Assembly (NCBI GenBank): GCA_036365145.1
Contig: JAEOAD010000040.1
Location: 14,979,501 to 15,043,500 of the forward strand
DNA length: 64,000 nt
Direction: 5' to 3'
From: Orientallactaga sibirica
Lineage: Eukaryota > Chordata > Mammalia > Rodentia > Dipodidae
Shown here: positions 1-10,298 of the stretch, one piece after another
How positions within the stretch are numbered: the stretch's first letter is position 1
How the letters are laid out: the number at the start of each line of letters is the position of its first letter
Made by a program: the position numbers and the translations under genes
Notes under the pieces: model-generated
The model's input: only the letters and a program-made list of their open reading frames with translations
The model's database searches: none
What the model was told of the DNA's origin: nothing

Positions 1-105
1 CTAGATGTGGTGGTACACACCTGTAATCCCAACACTTGAGAGGATAAGGCAGCAGGATCCTGAGTCTGAAGCCGGCAGGGACCACAAGCCAAGAGCCCCT
101 TTGTA
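1..105 (+). mobile_element. B1-like SINE fragment
   Basis: The start reads like the B1 5' half (GGTGGTACACACCTGTAATC, then a GAGGATAAGGCAG-type segment). It is cut by the window edge and diverged. Beyond about 105 the match to B1 fades. Confidence 0.5.
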
Positions 106-244
106 ATGGATCTGCTCAGTGGAATGGAACCCATACCTGGAACGGGGAAACAAGTCAGAACCACATCCAACAATGAGCCTGCTCTCCAATATCAAGCTCC
201 CACCAATAGTGGGCTACAAGAGGGCCTACGCCTATTAAATTCTC

Positions 245-765
245 TCTAAAATAATCACAGTTATCCGTGTATCGTGCATTGACCTCACTCTCCATTGGAG
301 AATGTGCTTCTCTTTTTCAGATGGACGCAGAACCTGAGCAATCAGCCCATTGCACCTTACAGGGCACCAGCTGAAGCCATAGAGTTATAGGGGAAAAGAG
401 CAAGAGTGCTGCTTTCTTGGTAAACTTGGTACCAGCACAAGGGTGAAGGACATAAACACAAAGAACTCTCAACCTCTACTAAATCAGATATCCAGACACT
501 CACAAAATCTCATCACTGAAATAGACCTAAAATGAACCCAACATGGCTCAGGGAAATTCGCGGAAGAGGGGCGGAAAGATTGTTAGAGCCATAAGCTGGG
601 TCATTGTGCACAGAGACATTGCCTCTCCCACATGACTGATGGCTACCCCCATAATGCAAGACCCACAATCCCCATGGTGGGGGAGGAGGACAGGGAGAAG
701 GCTGACGATGGTGCCATCATGGCTGTATACACACTATATACATAACTAATGAAAAATTTAAAAAA
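245..765 (+). mobile_element. Probable LINE-1 3' end, second subfamily
   Basis: An A-rich 3' terminus (AATGAAAAATTTAAAAAAAG at about 748-767) follows a purine-rich block with GGTGGGGGAGGAGGACAGG, as in rodent L1 3' UTRs. No ORF is present. It differs from the six-copy L1 3' end found elsewhere in the window. With only one copy, the assignment is inference. Confidence 0.4.
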
Positions 766-784
766 AGAGCCTGTTTTAACAAAA

Positions 785-1065
785 ATAGCAACAACAAAAA
801 GTAGAGGCATAGACTAAATATGGAAACTCAAGCGAAACTTTCCGAGATGTAACTGCAATGTATGATAACAGTGAACTGGAATTAACACAGACTAGACATT
901 GCAAATGTCCAATGATGTGGATTTGAAGAAGTAGCAATGGGAGCAATCAGAAATGAAACCTACAGAGACAAAGTAATTTCTACATTGAAATAGCATCTAT
1001 AAGAAAACGTCACGTATAATGGGGTTTCCAAAAGAAAGATGGGGAGAAGATATGTGAAGAAACAA
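785..1065 (+). mobile_element. Ancient L1/HAL1-like fragment
   Basis: AT-rich sequence with phrases typical of old mammalian L1 or HAL1 internal regions, such as a run around ATGATAACAGTGAACTGG and a TTTCCAAAAGAAAGATGGGG segment. There is no reading frame of useful length. The assignment is from memory of the family. Confidence 0.35.
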
Positions 1066-1117
1066 TCCCTCTTTCTTTACCTTTCTCCTTTTCTTTTGTT
1101 CTCTCTCTCTCTTTTGT

Positions 1118-1262
1118 TTTGTTCTTCCAGATAAGGTCTCACTCTAGCCCAGATGGACCTGGAATTTACTGTGTAGTCTCAGGCTGGCCTCGAACTCACA
1201 GCGATCCTCCTACCTCTACCTCCCATAAGCTGGGATTAAAGACGTGTGCTACCATGCCTGGC
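1118..1262 (-). mobile_element. B1 SINE
   Basis: Reverse-oriented B1 with T-rich tail on the left and the hallmark TGACCTGGAATT-like, GGCTGGCCTCGAACTCACAG and GCTGGGATTAAAG segments. Its 5' end overlaps a 62-bp tandem duplication. Confidence 0.85.
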
Positions 1263-1367
1263 TCTGTTCTTTGTCTTTTGCTCTCCTCTTCCTTCTTTTA
1301 TTTTCGTGTGCTACCATGCCTGGCTCTGTTCTTTGTCTTTTGCTCTCCTCTTCCTTCTTTTACTTCT
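1244..1367. repeat. 62-bp tandem duplication, two units
   Basis: Units 1244-1305 and 1306-1367 are almost identical, both starting GTGTGCTACCATGCCTGGCT and ending in a pyrimidine-rich run. The unit spans the B1 5' end and flanking DNA, so the duplication postdates the B1 insertion. Confidence 0.95.
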
Positions 1368-1498
1368 CTTCCTTCTTTCAGAAATGAAGACACCATTTCT
1401 AAAAATAAAAAATAAAAAGGTGGGGAAGTGACTGTAGAATGACACATTGATGGAGAAGCAGAGCTCTGTCTAGAGACCCAGGCCTTCAAACTTCTTTT

Positions 1499-1522
1499 TA
1501 AAAGGGTTTATTTATGTATTTA

Positions 1523-1566
<44 letters not shown>

Positions 1567-1717
1567 ATGGGTACACCAGGGCCTTTAGCCACTGCAAAAG
1601 AACTCCAGACACATATGCAACGATGTGCATCTGGCTTACGTGGGTATTGGGGGATAGAACTTGGGTCCTTAGGCTTCACAGGCAAGCACCATAAGCACTA
1701 AGCCATCTTGCCAACCC
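1499..1717 (-). mobile_element. tRNA-derived SINE, type A
   Basis: Reverse copy with an ATTT-type tail, a (GA)n run at about 1530-1558 and a head ending near AAGCCATCTTGCCAACCC. The box regions are diverged. Confidence 0.9.
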
Positions 1718-2510
1718 ACCAAAATTCTTAGTAACATCTCTCCTCTGCTCTTCTTTGCCATTCACTGATTTAAACAAACATTACATTGGCTTGAACAAAC
1801 ATTATTTTGATATATTAGCAACTCTTAGCAACTCTTAAGTGAAGGTATCAATGAAGCATATAAAAACACAGGCTTCTAAACAGCAAACAGAAGAGGAATT
1901 GAGACACTGTTGATCAGATCAGCACAGGCCAGCTCAGAAGCCAAACGAAAGGTTGGGAATAATGGCGACTGGGAAAACCACAGCTTGCGATTGCTCATCC
2001 AGTCCTTGCTGCCAGAGGACTCGGTGCGCTGGGACAGGAATGTTTCTCTTAGGGCAGTCATCCTTTACGGCACGAGGAAGATAAGAAACACTCAATGTGA
2101 GCCTAAGATAGACCTGCTCTGAGACAGAGACATGCCCTGGCTGCCTCCGGCTGGGCTCCCAGTTCCCAGCACCCGGCTTGTACCAAGTGGTCTACGATTT
2201 CACACAGAATCAATTACCAGCCGAGCAAGAGCTCTGGGCGGGTGTGTGTGTGTGTGTGTGGGTGTCTCTGAGTACCTGACCCATGCACTGGGATGAAGGC
2301 GTTCATGCACAAGGTCATCTGAGGTCAAGCCCATGGCTTTGGACAGCTGTTTGGCACTTGGAATTGAGCAGAAAACCATAAACACGGGAGACAGTGAATG
2401 AAGTTAACTGATGACACACAGCCGTGGCCACAGCTTGGCCTGAAACAGACTCAGCAAGTTAGAGGCAAACGTTTAAAGGTAGGACTGTGTTTAAAAAAGC
2501 ATGGCATCCT
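1718..2510. other. Repeat-poor stretch, no gene seen
   Basis: Mostly unique sequence with a short (GT)n at 2241-2259. The only ORFs are about 60-70 codons on either strand, without recognisable motifs. No promoter or exon structure could be supported. Confidence 0.6.
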
Positions 2511-2672
2511 AGCCAGGCATGGTGGCACACGCGTTTAATCCCATCACTGGGGAGGCAGAGGTAGGAGGATGGCCGTGAGTTTGAGGCCGGCCACCCTGAA
2601 ACTACATAGGGAATTCCAGGTCAGCCTGGGCTGGAGTGAAACGCTACCTCGAAAAACCAAAAAAAAACAAAA
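2511..2672 (+). mobile_element. B1 SINE
   Basis: Full-length forward copy from AGCCAGGCATGGTGGCACAC to an A-rich tail at about 2655-2672. The internal CAGCCTGGGCTGGAGTGAAA box is intact. Confidence 0.92.
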
Positions 2673-3120
2673 CCATGGCATCCTGAGCTCCGACACTCAG
2701 CTGTCTCTGCAGGAACATGGGAAGGAATGAAAGCTATCCAGGCCTCCACTTTGGAGGCCAAGCCTGTGGGTTTAGAGAGGAGTAGAGGTTGATTTCAAAT
2801 TTCTCTACAATTTAACGAGAACTGCATTCCATCAATTTGGGGTAACAACCAGGAACAGGCAAAGTAAAAGCAGGAGCGTGTAAACCAGCTTTTCCACCGG
2901 CCTGTAACTCAGAAAAATGTAATCCAGAGCTTCATGGAAGTGGCTGGGGGCTGCTGGGCAAGCCAACGGGCAGGCTCACCTCCTGTGCTATCAACAAGAA
3001 AAAAAAAGGAGGGCGGGGGAGCGGGGGCTCCAGCTCTCTCCATCTGCCAAAATGAGGGTTCTGAAGACTTCAGCATTAGACGGGGGGGGGATATAAATTT
3101 CGTCTGAACCTCTTTCAACT
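2673..3120. other. Repeat-poor stretch
   Basis: Unique sequence with a G-rich run (3011-3029) and a G8 run at 3082-3089. I see no exon, promoter or repeat family. Confidence 0.5.
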
Positions 3121-3148
3121 GGGTAACTGAGGTCCAGTTAGTTAATTT

Positions 3149-3199
<51 letters not shown>

Positions 3200-3425
3200 T
3201 TTTGGTTTTTCCAAGGTAGGGTCTCACTCTAGCTCAGGCTGACCTGGAATTCACTATGTAGTCTCCGGGTGGCCTCGAACTCACAGCGATCCTTGGGAGT
3301 GCTGGGATTAAAGGCGTGCTCCACCACGCCCAGCTCAGTTAGTTACTTTTTCTGAGCCCTGGTTTCTTCAATGACAAGAGGAAGATGATGCTGGGTCCCT
3401 CACAGGTAGGGGGTGAGGATAGATT
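3121..3425 (+). mobile_element. MIR fragment split by a B1
   Basis: The right part (CTGAGCCCTGGTTTCTTCA, then GAAGATGATGCT and CCTCACAGG) follows the MIR core order. The left part, up to 3144, fits the region just upstream. The two parts are separated by a B1 with an exact 10-bp TSD. Confidence 0.5.
3145..3335 (-). mobile_element. B1 SINE with (ATTT)n tail
   Basis: Reverse B1 whose tail on the left has grown into about 14 ATTT units. It is flanked by exact TSDs CAGTTAGTTA at 3135-3144 and 3336-3345. Confidence 0.95.
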
Positions 3426-3540
3426 ACCCTCCACTCTTGGACTCCAAGCGGAGCCCTGAACTGCTTTAGTTTCTAAAATCATGTCTCGGCAGAGATTGCT
3501 CCACTTCTAAACTGGAGATTCCAGCTTTTTCAATTTTTAT

Positions 3541-3725
3541 TTTAATATATATATTTATTTATTTGAGGGAGCGCTCGCACGAGAGAATGGGTGCACCAGG
3601 CCTCTAGCCACTGCAAATGAACTCCAGATGCAAGTGCCACTGTGTGCATCTGGCTTATGGGGAATTGAACCTGGGTCCATTGGCTTCATAGGTAAGCGCC
3701 TTAACTGGTCATCCATCTCTCCAGG
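3541..3725 (-). mobile_element. tRNA-derived SINE, type A
   Basis: Reverse copy with CCAGATGCAAGTGCC and a GGGAATTGAACCTGG box B complement. The head ends CATCTCTCCAGGC. The GA run is short and interrupted (GAGGGAGCGCTCGC). Confidence 0.9.
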
Positions 3726-3732
3726 CAAATTC

Positions 3733-3888
3733 TTTTTTTTTTTTTGGTTTTTTGAGGTAGGGTCTCACTCTAGCCCAGGCTGACCTGGAATTCATTATGG
3801 AGTCTCAGGGTGGCCTTGAACTCACAGCAATCTTCCTACCTCTGCCTTCCAAGTGCTGGGATTAAAGGCATGTACTACCACGCCTGGA
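3733..3888 (-). mobile_element. B1 SINE
   Basis: Reverse full-length B1 starting with a poly-T/TTGGTTTTTTGAGG tail and ending ACTACCACGCCTGG. It lies directly beside the preceding SINE. Confidence 0.92.
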
Positions 3889-4087
3889 TCAAGATTCCAT
3901 TTTTAAACATAATTTTACATACGTAAGGCATGCAAGGTCATGGCCAATGAGCCTGTGGAATGCTGGGATCAGGAAGGTTCTGGAGACATTGTGAACAGAG
4001 TGGATAATGTAATCTCCTGCTGGCCCCACTAACCATCATATCCCCACTTCAATATTTAAGTCCATGGACAGAGTCTCTTCCCAGGCT

Positions 4088-4133
4088 TCTTATTTATTTA
4101 TTTATTTGACAGAGAGAAGGAGAGAAAGAGAGA

Positions 4134-4171
<38 letters not shown>

Positions 4172-4322
4172 ATGGGCATGCCAGGGCCTCCAGCCACTGC
4201 AAATGAACTCCAGATGCATGCACCACCTTGTGCAACTGGCTAACATGGGTCCTGGGGAATCGAACCTGGGTGCTTTGGCTTTGCAGGCAAATGCCTTAAC
4301 CGCTAAGCCATCTCTCCAGCCC
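4088..4322 (-). mobile_element. tRNA-derived SINE, type A
   Basis: Near full-length reverse copy with an ATTT tail, (GA)n at 4138-4168, a GAATCGAACCTGGG box B complement and the head ending CTCTCCAGCCC. Confidence 0.93.
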
Positions 4323-4357
4323 ATCAACATGACTTTTTGGAGAAGACAAAAACATTC

Positions 4358-4568
4358 AGAGCTGGAGAGATGTCTTAGCAATTAAGGCACTTTCCTGCCA
4401 AGCTTGGCAACCTGAATTCGATTCCCCAGTACCTACATAAAGCCAGATGCAGAAAGTGGTGCATGCATGTGGAGTTTGTTTGCGGCTGCAGGAGACCCTG
4501 GTGCGCCCAGATGCACTGTCTCTTTTCTCCCTATCGCTCTCTGCTTGTAAATAAATACAAGTGTTTAA
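4358..4568 (+). mobile_element. tRNA-derived SINE
   Basis: Forward copy from GAGCTGGAGAGATG through TTCGATTCCCC to a TAAATAAATACAAG tail. It carries several point changes relative to younger copies. Confidence 0.88.
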
Positions 4569-5090
4569 AAATACACCATTCAAACCATCATGGGTCAGAA
4601 GTTCAAGCCTTTGCTACATAGTGAGTTCAGGGTCAGCCTGGGGTTCATGAGCCCTTGGCTCCTCCCACTCCAACCTCAAAACCAAGAGAAAGGTGGAGGC
4701 CCCAAGATACTCCCCGGTTTCTCAAGTAATACAAGCATCCTGACTGGCTCTCCGACCTGAAGGGCAGGGCCATCCTTGCTGTCTGTTTCAAGATCCCCGG
4801 CCATTCCATGGGCCACTGGGCCAAAACCTCATCACTCTGAGGGGGAACTCTTGTCCTTCTCTTTCTCAGTCAAAATACCCAAGGGTCAGTTAATATAACT
4901 GACCCCAAACCCTCATGACACAAAGGCCCTGTTTAGTGCTTTTCTTTGATCATTTTCTCAGCATCCAATGGATCATGGTTGAGCAAAACTCACTTTAAAA
5001 GTCCACATTTTGGAAGGTTTTGTTTTGTTTATTTTCTACGTTAAACCATTTCAGCTGCCCAACCTTTAAGAGAAACATTTACTATTATTT
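4569..5090. other. Repeat-poor stretch with a B1 scrap
   Basis: A B1-like scrap lies at about 4598-4650 (TACATAGTGAGTTCAGGGTC). The rest is unique. No reading frame or splice pair stands out. Confidence 0.5.
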
Positions 5091-5092
5091 TT

Positions 5093-5109
5093 TTAAAAAA
5101 ATTTATTTA

Positions 5110-5152
<43 letters not shown>

Positions 5153-5295
5153 CAGGACCTCTTGTTGCTGTAAACAAATGCCAGATGCTTATACCACCTT
5201 TTGCATCTGGCTTACATGGGTGGCTTGGGAACTGAACACAAGCTGGCAGGCTTTGTAGGCAAGTGCCTTTAACCACTGAGCCCTCTTCCCAACCC
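5093..5295 (-). mobile_element. tRNA-derived SINE with (GT)n
   Basis: Reverse SINE in which the usual GA run is replaced by (GT)n at 5113-5151. The head ends GCCCTCTTCCCAACCC. An older, diverged copy. Confidence 0.85.
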
Positions 5296-6870
5296 TCAAA
5301 ACATTTATGATTTCACAACCTCTTACATAGCACCTGTTAAGTGCTAAGCATTGATTCCAGAGCTTTTAGAAATATGAAACTATTCATCACAAAACTGTGG
5401 GAAAGGCAGCCACCATTCTATCATCTCTTAAAAACATTTTTTTATTGACAACTTCCTTAATTGTAGACAATATCCCATGGTACTTCCCTCCCTCCTCCCA
5501 ATTTCCACGTTGAAACTTGACTCTCCATCATATCCCCTCCCCCCTCAATCAGTCTCTCTTTTCATTTTGATGTCATCATCTTTTCCTCCTGTTATGATGG
5601 CCTTGTGTAGGTAGTGTCAGGCAATATGGGGTCATGGATATCCAGGCCACTTTGTGTCTGGAGGAGCATGTTGTAAAGAGTCCTACCCTTCCTTTGGCTC
5701 TTACATTCTTTGCGCCACCTCTTCCACAGTGGACCCTGAGCCTTGGAAGGTGTGTTAGAGATATTTCAGTGCTGAGCACTCCTCTGTCCCTTCTTCTCAG
5801 TACCATGGTGCCTTCTGAATCATCCCAAGGTTGCCACCATCTGAAAAGAGAAGCTTCTCTAACCAAAAGTGAGAGTAGCATTAATATATGGGTGTGAACA
5901 TTAAGAGGAGTGCTTACTGGGCAGTTTGGTGAGCATAGTATATACATTTAGCCAGAGACCAGCAGATATTGCACCCTTAGGGCTCATGGCTACCCCTGTT
6001 GTAGGTTTTCAGTATCAGGGATGTATTCCCTCCCATGGAGTGGGCCTCCAGTCCAATTAGAGAGCAGTTGGTTTTCTCCATAACACACATGCCACTATTG
6101 CACTCATTGGCTCATTGGGCCTGGCTGGCCAAATTTAAAGCTTGCAGTGTTCAGTGTTGAGTATCTTCACTGGTGATTTCTCTCTCTCACATTGAACTGC
6201 ATGTAGCATCGCTTTTTTTCAGCTTTCTGTCAGCTGGTCCACATGGAGGAGGCTTTCAGCTCAGCTCCAGCAGTATTTCTCAGTGACCTTGCAGCCCAAT
6301 TATGTGGAGTCTTCAGCAATAGGGTCTTACCATCTATTCCTGGTGGGAAACCAAGGACCTTGGCAATGGCCTATAATGTTTTGGAGGTATCTGTGACCTC
6401 CCCAGCCAGAAACTCACTGGAAGGTATCCCATCCCTGGCACTGAAAAGTTTCTTGTAACAATCTATTGCTTCTGAGTGGTCCATTGTCCAGAAAAGTAGG
6501 TTTCCATATGACTTATTTATATCCTCTTAGATTTTGATTAGCCCTCCCTCCACCTTTCCTTTACTCAATCTCTTCCCCTGACTTCACTTAGGCCTTTTCA
6601 ACCCTATTAATCTGTTCTTCTACTTACATATACACAATACCGTCCTATTAAGTCCCCCCTCCCTCCCTTTCTATTCCCTTTGTATCCCCGTTCTAGATTA
6701 CTGGCTTCTGCTACTGAGTTTTATTCCTACTTACATAGAAGTCCAATCTTATCATATCTCTTTTTCTAATGGGTTAGCAAGAGAGATGCAGGGAAATGAA
6801 GTAACCTTGCCAAGGTGACACCAGTAGCAGAGTGAGGCTCTGAGCCCCGGCAGGCAGTGATCTTAGCCAT
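5296..6870 (-). mobile_element. MIR split by an L1 3' end
   Basis: MIR is recognisable in two parts. The left part is 5296-5433 (CACCTGTTAAGTGCTAAGC). The right part is about 6770-6870 (GTAACCTTGCCAAGGTGACA, then CAGAGTGAGGC). In MIR order they are adjacent, so 5434-6765 is a later insertion. Confidence 0.6.
5434..6765 (-). mobile_element. LINE-1 3' end, copy 1 (longest)
   Basis: Reads on the minus strand and ends at the left in a T-rich tail (TTTTTTTATTGACAACTTCC). It shares its 3' end with five other copies in the window but extends furthest 5'. No ORF1 or ORF2 coding sequence is present; this is 3' UTR-type DNA. Imperfect flanking repeats (about 5417-5429 and 6748-6762) fit a TSD. The family name is inference from the tail and the variable 5' truncation. 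Confidence 0.68.
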
Positions 6871-6924
6871 ATCCCATGTGGTTTCATTTCTCGCACACTT
6901 CCTTAGCATTGTGGAATATCACAT

Positions 6925-7273
6925 TAGTCACGACTCCTAGTGGTGTCTCCCATAAACTTAGGTGTTCTGAATGCTAGTTTCCCCAGCTGATGGCAATTGG
7001 AAATTAAAGCCTCCTGGAGGCGGTATATTGTTGGGGGCGGGCTTATGGGTTTTTATAGCCAGCTCCCCCTTGCCAGTGTTTGGCACACTCTCCTGTTGCT
7101 ATAGTCCACCTGATGTTGGCCAGGGGGTGATGTCCACCTTCTGCCCATGCCGTCATTTTCCCTGCCATCGTGGAGCATCCCCTTGAGTCTGTAAGCCAAA
7201 ATAAACTCCCCCCCCCCCCAAAATCTGCTCTTGTCAGGTGATTTCTGGCAGTAATGCGAACCTGACTGCAACA
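6925..7273 (+). mobile_element. Solitary LTR-like element
   Basis: About 350 bp ending GCCAAAATAAACTC, then CAGGTGATTTCTGGCAGTAA and CTGACTGCAACA. This is the 3' layout of MaLR-like LTRs: polyadenylation signal, then a conserved terminal block. A reverse copy is at 40704-41051 and a diverged piece at 16726-16895. The 5' boundary is approximate. Confidence 0.6.
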
Positions 7274-7748
7274 CTTACTGCATATGTGGAGGCGTCATTG
7301 CTACTCTATTCCTATTCTACCCCAGAGGCAGCTTTGCCCGTAGTTGTTACTTCCAGAAAGACTGGGTTTTCCACACGCCCCTGTCCTCGAAGTCTTTCCT
7401 GCTCACAGACCCAACAGTTGGTTCAGAGTGCATCAGTAGATTTCCAGAAGCTTTTGGGTTAGGGCAGGGTCCGAGTCCCAGGATCAAGAAGGTATGCCAG
7501 CCACCTGTCCCAGGTGTTGAGCCAGGCTTAAGCAGATGGTGTGATCATTGGCATTGCTTTATTTATAAGCAGTAGAAGTGGACTCGTATTAACTTAGGAA
7601 GGAAAAAAAAAATGGAGCCATTGAAAGGATTGTGGGCAATCGCCAGCATCAAGAAAGGGCTGAGTAGTTTGACTCATTAGACCCCTGAAAGGACTGGAAA
7701 TTCAACAGCCCTGGAGAGTTCAGTAGCCCTATCTCCTTTTACAGACTT
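7274..7748. other. Repeat-poor stretch
   Basis: Unique sequence without a recognised repeat. A 74-codon ORF overlapping the LTR end has no recognisable motif. No exon can be supported. Confidence 0.5.
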
Positions 7749-8125
7749 AAAAAAAATTACTTATTTAGCCGGGCGTGGTGGCGCACGCCTTTAATCCCAG
7801 CACTCGGGAGGCAGAGGTAGGAGGATCGCCGAGAGTTCGAGGCCACCCTGAGATGACATAGTGAATTCCAGGTCAGCCTGAGCCAGAGTGAGACCCTACC
7901 TCGAAAAAACAAAAACAAAAACAAAAAAATTGCTTATTTATTTGAGAGAGAGAGAGAGAGAGGGAGGGAGCACCAGGGCCTCCAACCACTCACTGCAAAC
8001 GAACTCCAGATGCATGTGCCACCTTGTGCATCTGTCTTCCATGGGTCCTGGGGAATTGAGCCTTGAACCTGGGTCCTTAGGCTTCATAGACAAGTAATTA
8101 ACCACTAAGCCATCTCTCCAGCCCC
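7749..8125 (-). mobile_element. tRNA-derived SINE split by a B1
   Basis: Reverse SINE whose AT-rich tail (7749-7767) is separated from its body (7930-8125) by a B1. The head ends CATCTCTCCAGCCCC, followed directly by a long pyrimidine tract. Confidence 0.9.
7768..7922 (+). mobile_element. B1 SINE, young-looking
   Basis: Starts GCCGGGCGTGGTGGCGCACG with its CpGs retained, and ends in A-rich AAAACAAAAACAAAAAC. It is flanked by an 18-bp TSD with one mismatch (AAAAAAATTACTTATTTA at 7750-7767 against AAAAAAATTGCTTATTTA at 7923-7940). Confidence 0.95.
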
Positions 8126-8126
8126 C

Positions 8127-8302
8127 CTTCCTTCCCTCCTTCCTTCCTTCCTTCCTTCCTTCCTTCCTTCCTTCCTTCCTTCCTTCCTTCCTTCCTCCCT
8201 CCCTTTCCCCCTTCCTTCCTTCCTTCCTTCCTTCCTTCCTCCTCCTTCCTTCCTTCCTTCCTTCCTCCCTCCCTCCCTCCCTCCCTCCCTCCCTCCCTCC
8301 CT

Positions 8303-8387
<85 letters not shown>
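8127..8387. repeat. 260-bp pure polypyrimidine tract
   Basis: A succession of (TTCC)n, (TCCC)n, (TC)n and (TTTC)n with no purine on the plus strand. It joins a SINE head on the left to a B1 tail on the right. The long ORFs seen here on the minus strand are only GAA/AGG-type repeats. Confidence 0.97.
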
Positions 8388-8521
8388 GGCAAAGTCTCAC
8401 TCTATCCCAGGCTGACCTAGAACTCACTCTGCAGCCCCAGGTTAGCCTCAATCTCACAGCAATTCTCCTATCTCAGGGTCCCGAGTGCTGGGATCAAAGG
8501 TGTGAGGCATCACACCAGGTC
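8388..8521 (-). mobile_element. B1 SINE
   Basis: Reverse B1 whose tail is the (TTTC)n part of the adjacent tract. It ends GGCATCACACCAGGTCC and is moderately diverged. Confidence 0.85.
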
Positions 8522-8739
8522 CAATTCTTTTTTGTTTGTTAGCTTTTAAAAATTTATTTTTGCTAGATATGGACATTCTTAGTATGTAAACAACACCTGT
8601 TAGTACCATCCTTTCCCTCTTCCCTGCCCCTTTTCCAAAGAGGCCCTGCTCACTGGGGACACAGATCAACCCCATTGGGATTGTGGGTCATGCTTTGTGG
8701 GGGCAGCAGTCAGTTATGGGGAGAGGAAAGATCCAGTAT
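8522..8739. other. Unclassified sequence, possible L1 3' end
   Basis: Begins TTAAAAATTTATTTTTGCTAG and runs through GGGATTGTGGGTCATGC and CAGCAGTCAGTTATGGGGAG. It looks like a reverse L1 3' terminus, but there is one copy only, so this stays open. Confidence 0.3.
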
Positions 8740-8803
<64 letters not shown>

Positions 8804-8870
8804 ATATGTATATGCATATATATATAATCTCTATATATTATATGTCTCTATATATGTTATATATATTGTC
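8740..8870. repeat. (TC)n (AC)n (AT)n compound microsatellite
   Basis: About 11 TC units, then about 20 AC units (8762-8801), then an alternating AT-rich segment to about 8870. Confidence 0.95.
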
Positions 8871-9079
8871 AGTTAATGTAAAATTTAAAAATCATCTATT
8901 GTGGTCAAACCAAAATACTCCTATGGACTAAATTTCACTTAGGAGCCCACGGTTGGTGACATCTGATTTTGGAAGTGGGACACCATGACTCTTAAGTATT
9001 TGGGGTCTCAGATAGTAAAACTGCAGAAGAGATCAAGAGATGATGGGTTTAAATTGTGCTAACTCAGAATTAAAGACTT

Positions 9080-9430
9080 GAGGACTGGGGAGATGGCTCA
9101 GTGGTTAAGAACACTTGCTGCTCAAGCCTGATGACCAGAGTTCAGATCCCCAGAGCCCACGGAAAGCTGGATGCAAACAGCACATGCACCTGTGCTCCCT
9201 GTGATGAGGCCGGGGCAGGGGGCAGAGTCGGGAGAATCGCACAGCTTGGGGACCAGCTAGCCTGGCATTGGCAGTGGCAAAACAACATGTCTCAAGCAGG
9301 GTGGAAAGTGAGGACCCACACCTCAAGGCTGTCTTCTGACCCCCACATGCATAATGCATACCATGGCACGTGGGTGACCATATATAACACACACACACAC
9401 ACACCATACACACATAAGAAAGAATTAAAT
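9080..9430 (+). mobile_element. B4-type composite SINE
   Basis: tRNA-like head (GGGGAGATGGCTCAGTGG, then a GAGTTCAGATCCCC box B), a GC-rich body with a B1-related AGTCGGGAGAATCGC segment, and an (AC)n 3' end at 9387-9410. This order is that of rodent B4. Confidence 0.75.
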
Positions 9431-9485
9431 ATTCAATCTAACAATGACATAAGCTCACAATATTGAACTCATACGAACAGGTTAT

Positions 9486-9690
9486 ATTAGCTATTCTTCT
9501 TGTCTTGTTGCTGTGACCAAATAAATACCTGACAAAAAGCAATTGAAAAATAAAAGCAATATAATGGAGGGAAAGTTTGGCTCACCTTTCAGGGAATAGT
9601 GCCCACATGGGGGCGGGGGCAATGGTATTGTAGGAGGCTGCTTGCTCACATCTCAGCAGATCAGGAGACAAAAAAAGGGAATGTTGGCAC
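9486..9690 (-). mobile_element. MaLR-type LTR fragment
   Basis: On the minus strand it ends with a CAGGTATTTATTTGGTCACA block, as at the 3' end of the LTR at 26632-26987. The left edge is near 9486. It is 5'-truncated where the next SINE begins. Confidence 0.55.
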
Positions 9691-9709
9691 TCAACAGACT
9701 TTCTTCTTT

Positions 9710-9899
9710 CTGTCTGTCTGTCTCTCTCTTTCTTTCTGAGAGAGAGAGAATGGGTGTGCCAGTCTCTATCCACTGCAAATGAACTCCAGATGTATGCGAC
9801 ACCTCATTCATCTGGCTGTACATGGGTACTAGGGAATCAAACCTGGTTCCTTTGGCTTTGCAGGCAAGCGCCTTAACCACTAAGCCATCTCTCCAGCCC
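9710..9899 (-). mobile_element. tRNA-derived SINE
   Basis: Reverse copy with a TCTGTCTGTCTC run in place of the tail, a GAATCAAACCTGGT box B complement and the head ending TCTCTCCAGCCC. Confidence 0.85.
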
Positions 9900-10298
9900 A
9901 TCATCCCCCCCTTTTTAAAATTCAAAGACCCTAGCCCATGGGTTGGTGTTTTCTACATTCAGGGCAGGTCTTCCCCTTCAGTTAATCCTCTCTGGAAACA
10001 CACTCATAGGCATATTCAATGTTGTGCTAGACTAATTCCCTAGGCATTTCTTAATACAGTCAAGATGATACTCAAAATTAACCATCACATGGATACTATC
10101 CAAAAGGTTGCAAAATGATATAAATTCACAATAATAGTACATTTTTAAGCTATGACAGAATCTTACACAAACATGTTCTTTATTTCTTTGACTTTCAGGC
10201 ACATATTTGTCATGTACTAACAATTTTGAAATCACCGTATAATATTAATTTCTTTAATTAACACGTTCACTCACGATACTGTTTTTTCCTCTATTATC
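9900..10298. other. AT-rich repeat-poor stretch
   Basis: No recognised repeat. Short stop-interrupted frames only. Nothing further can be supported. Confidence 0.5.

Noticed and set aside
5576..5947. 123-codon ORF repeated in similar form at 14596-14940 and elsewhere
   Set aside because: The similarity between copies comes from a shared L1 3' UTR-type repeat. The frame is broken differently in each copy, so it is not a gene family.
8098..8457. Lys/Glu/Arg-rich ORFs on the minus strand
   Set aside because: Pure translation of the polypyrimidine tract; the GAAG/GGAG repeat leaves all frames open.
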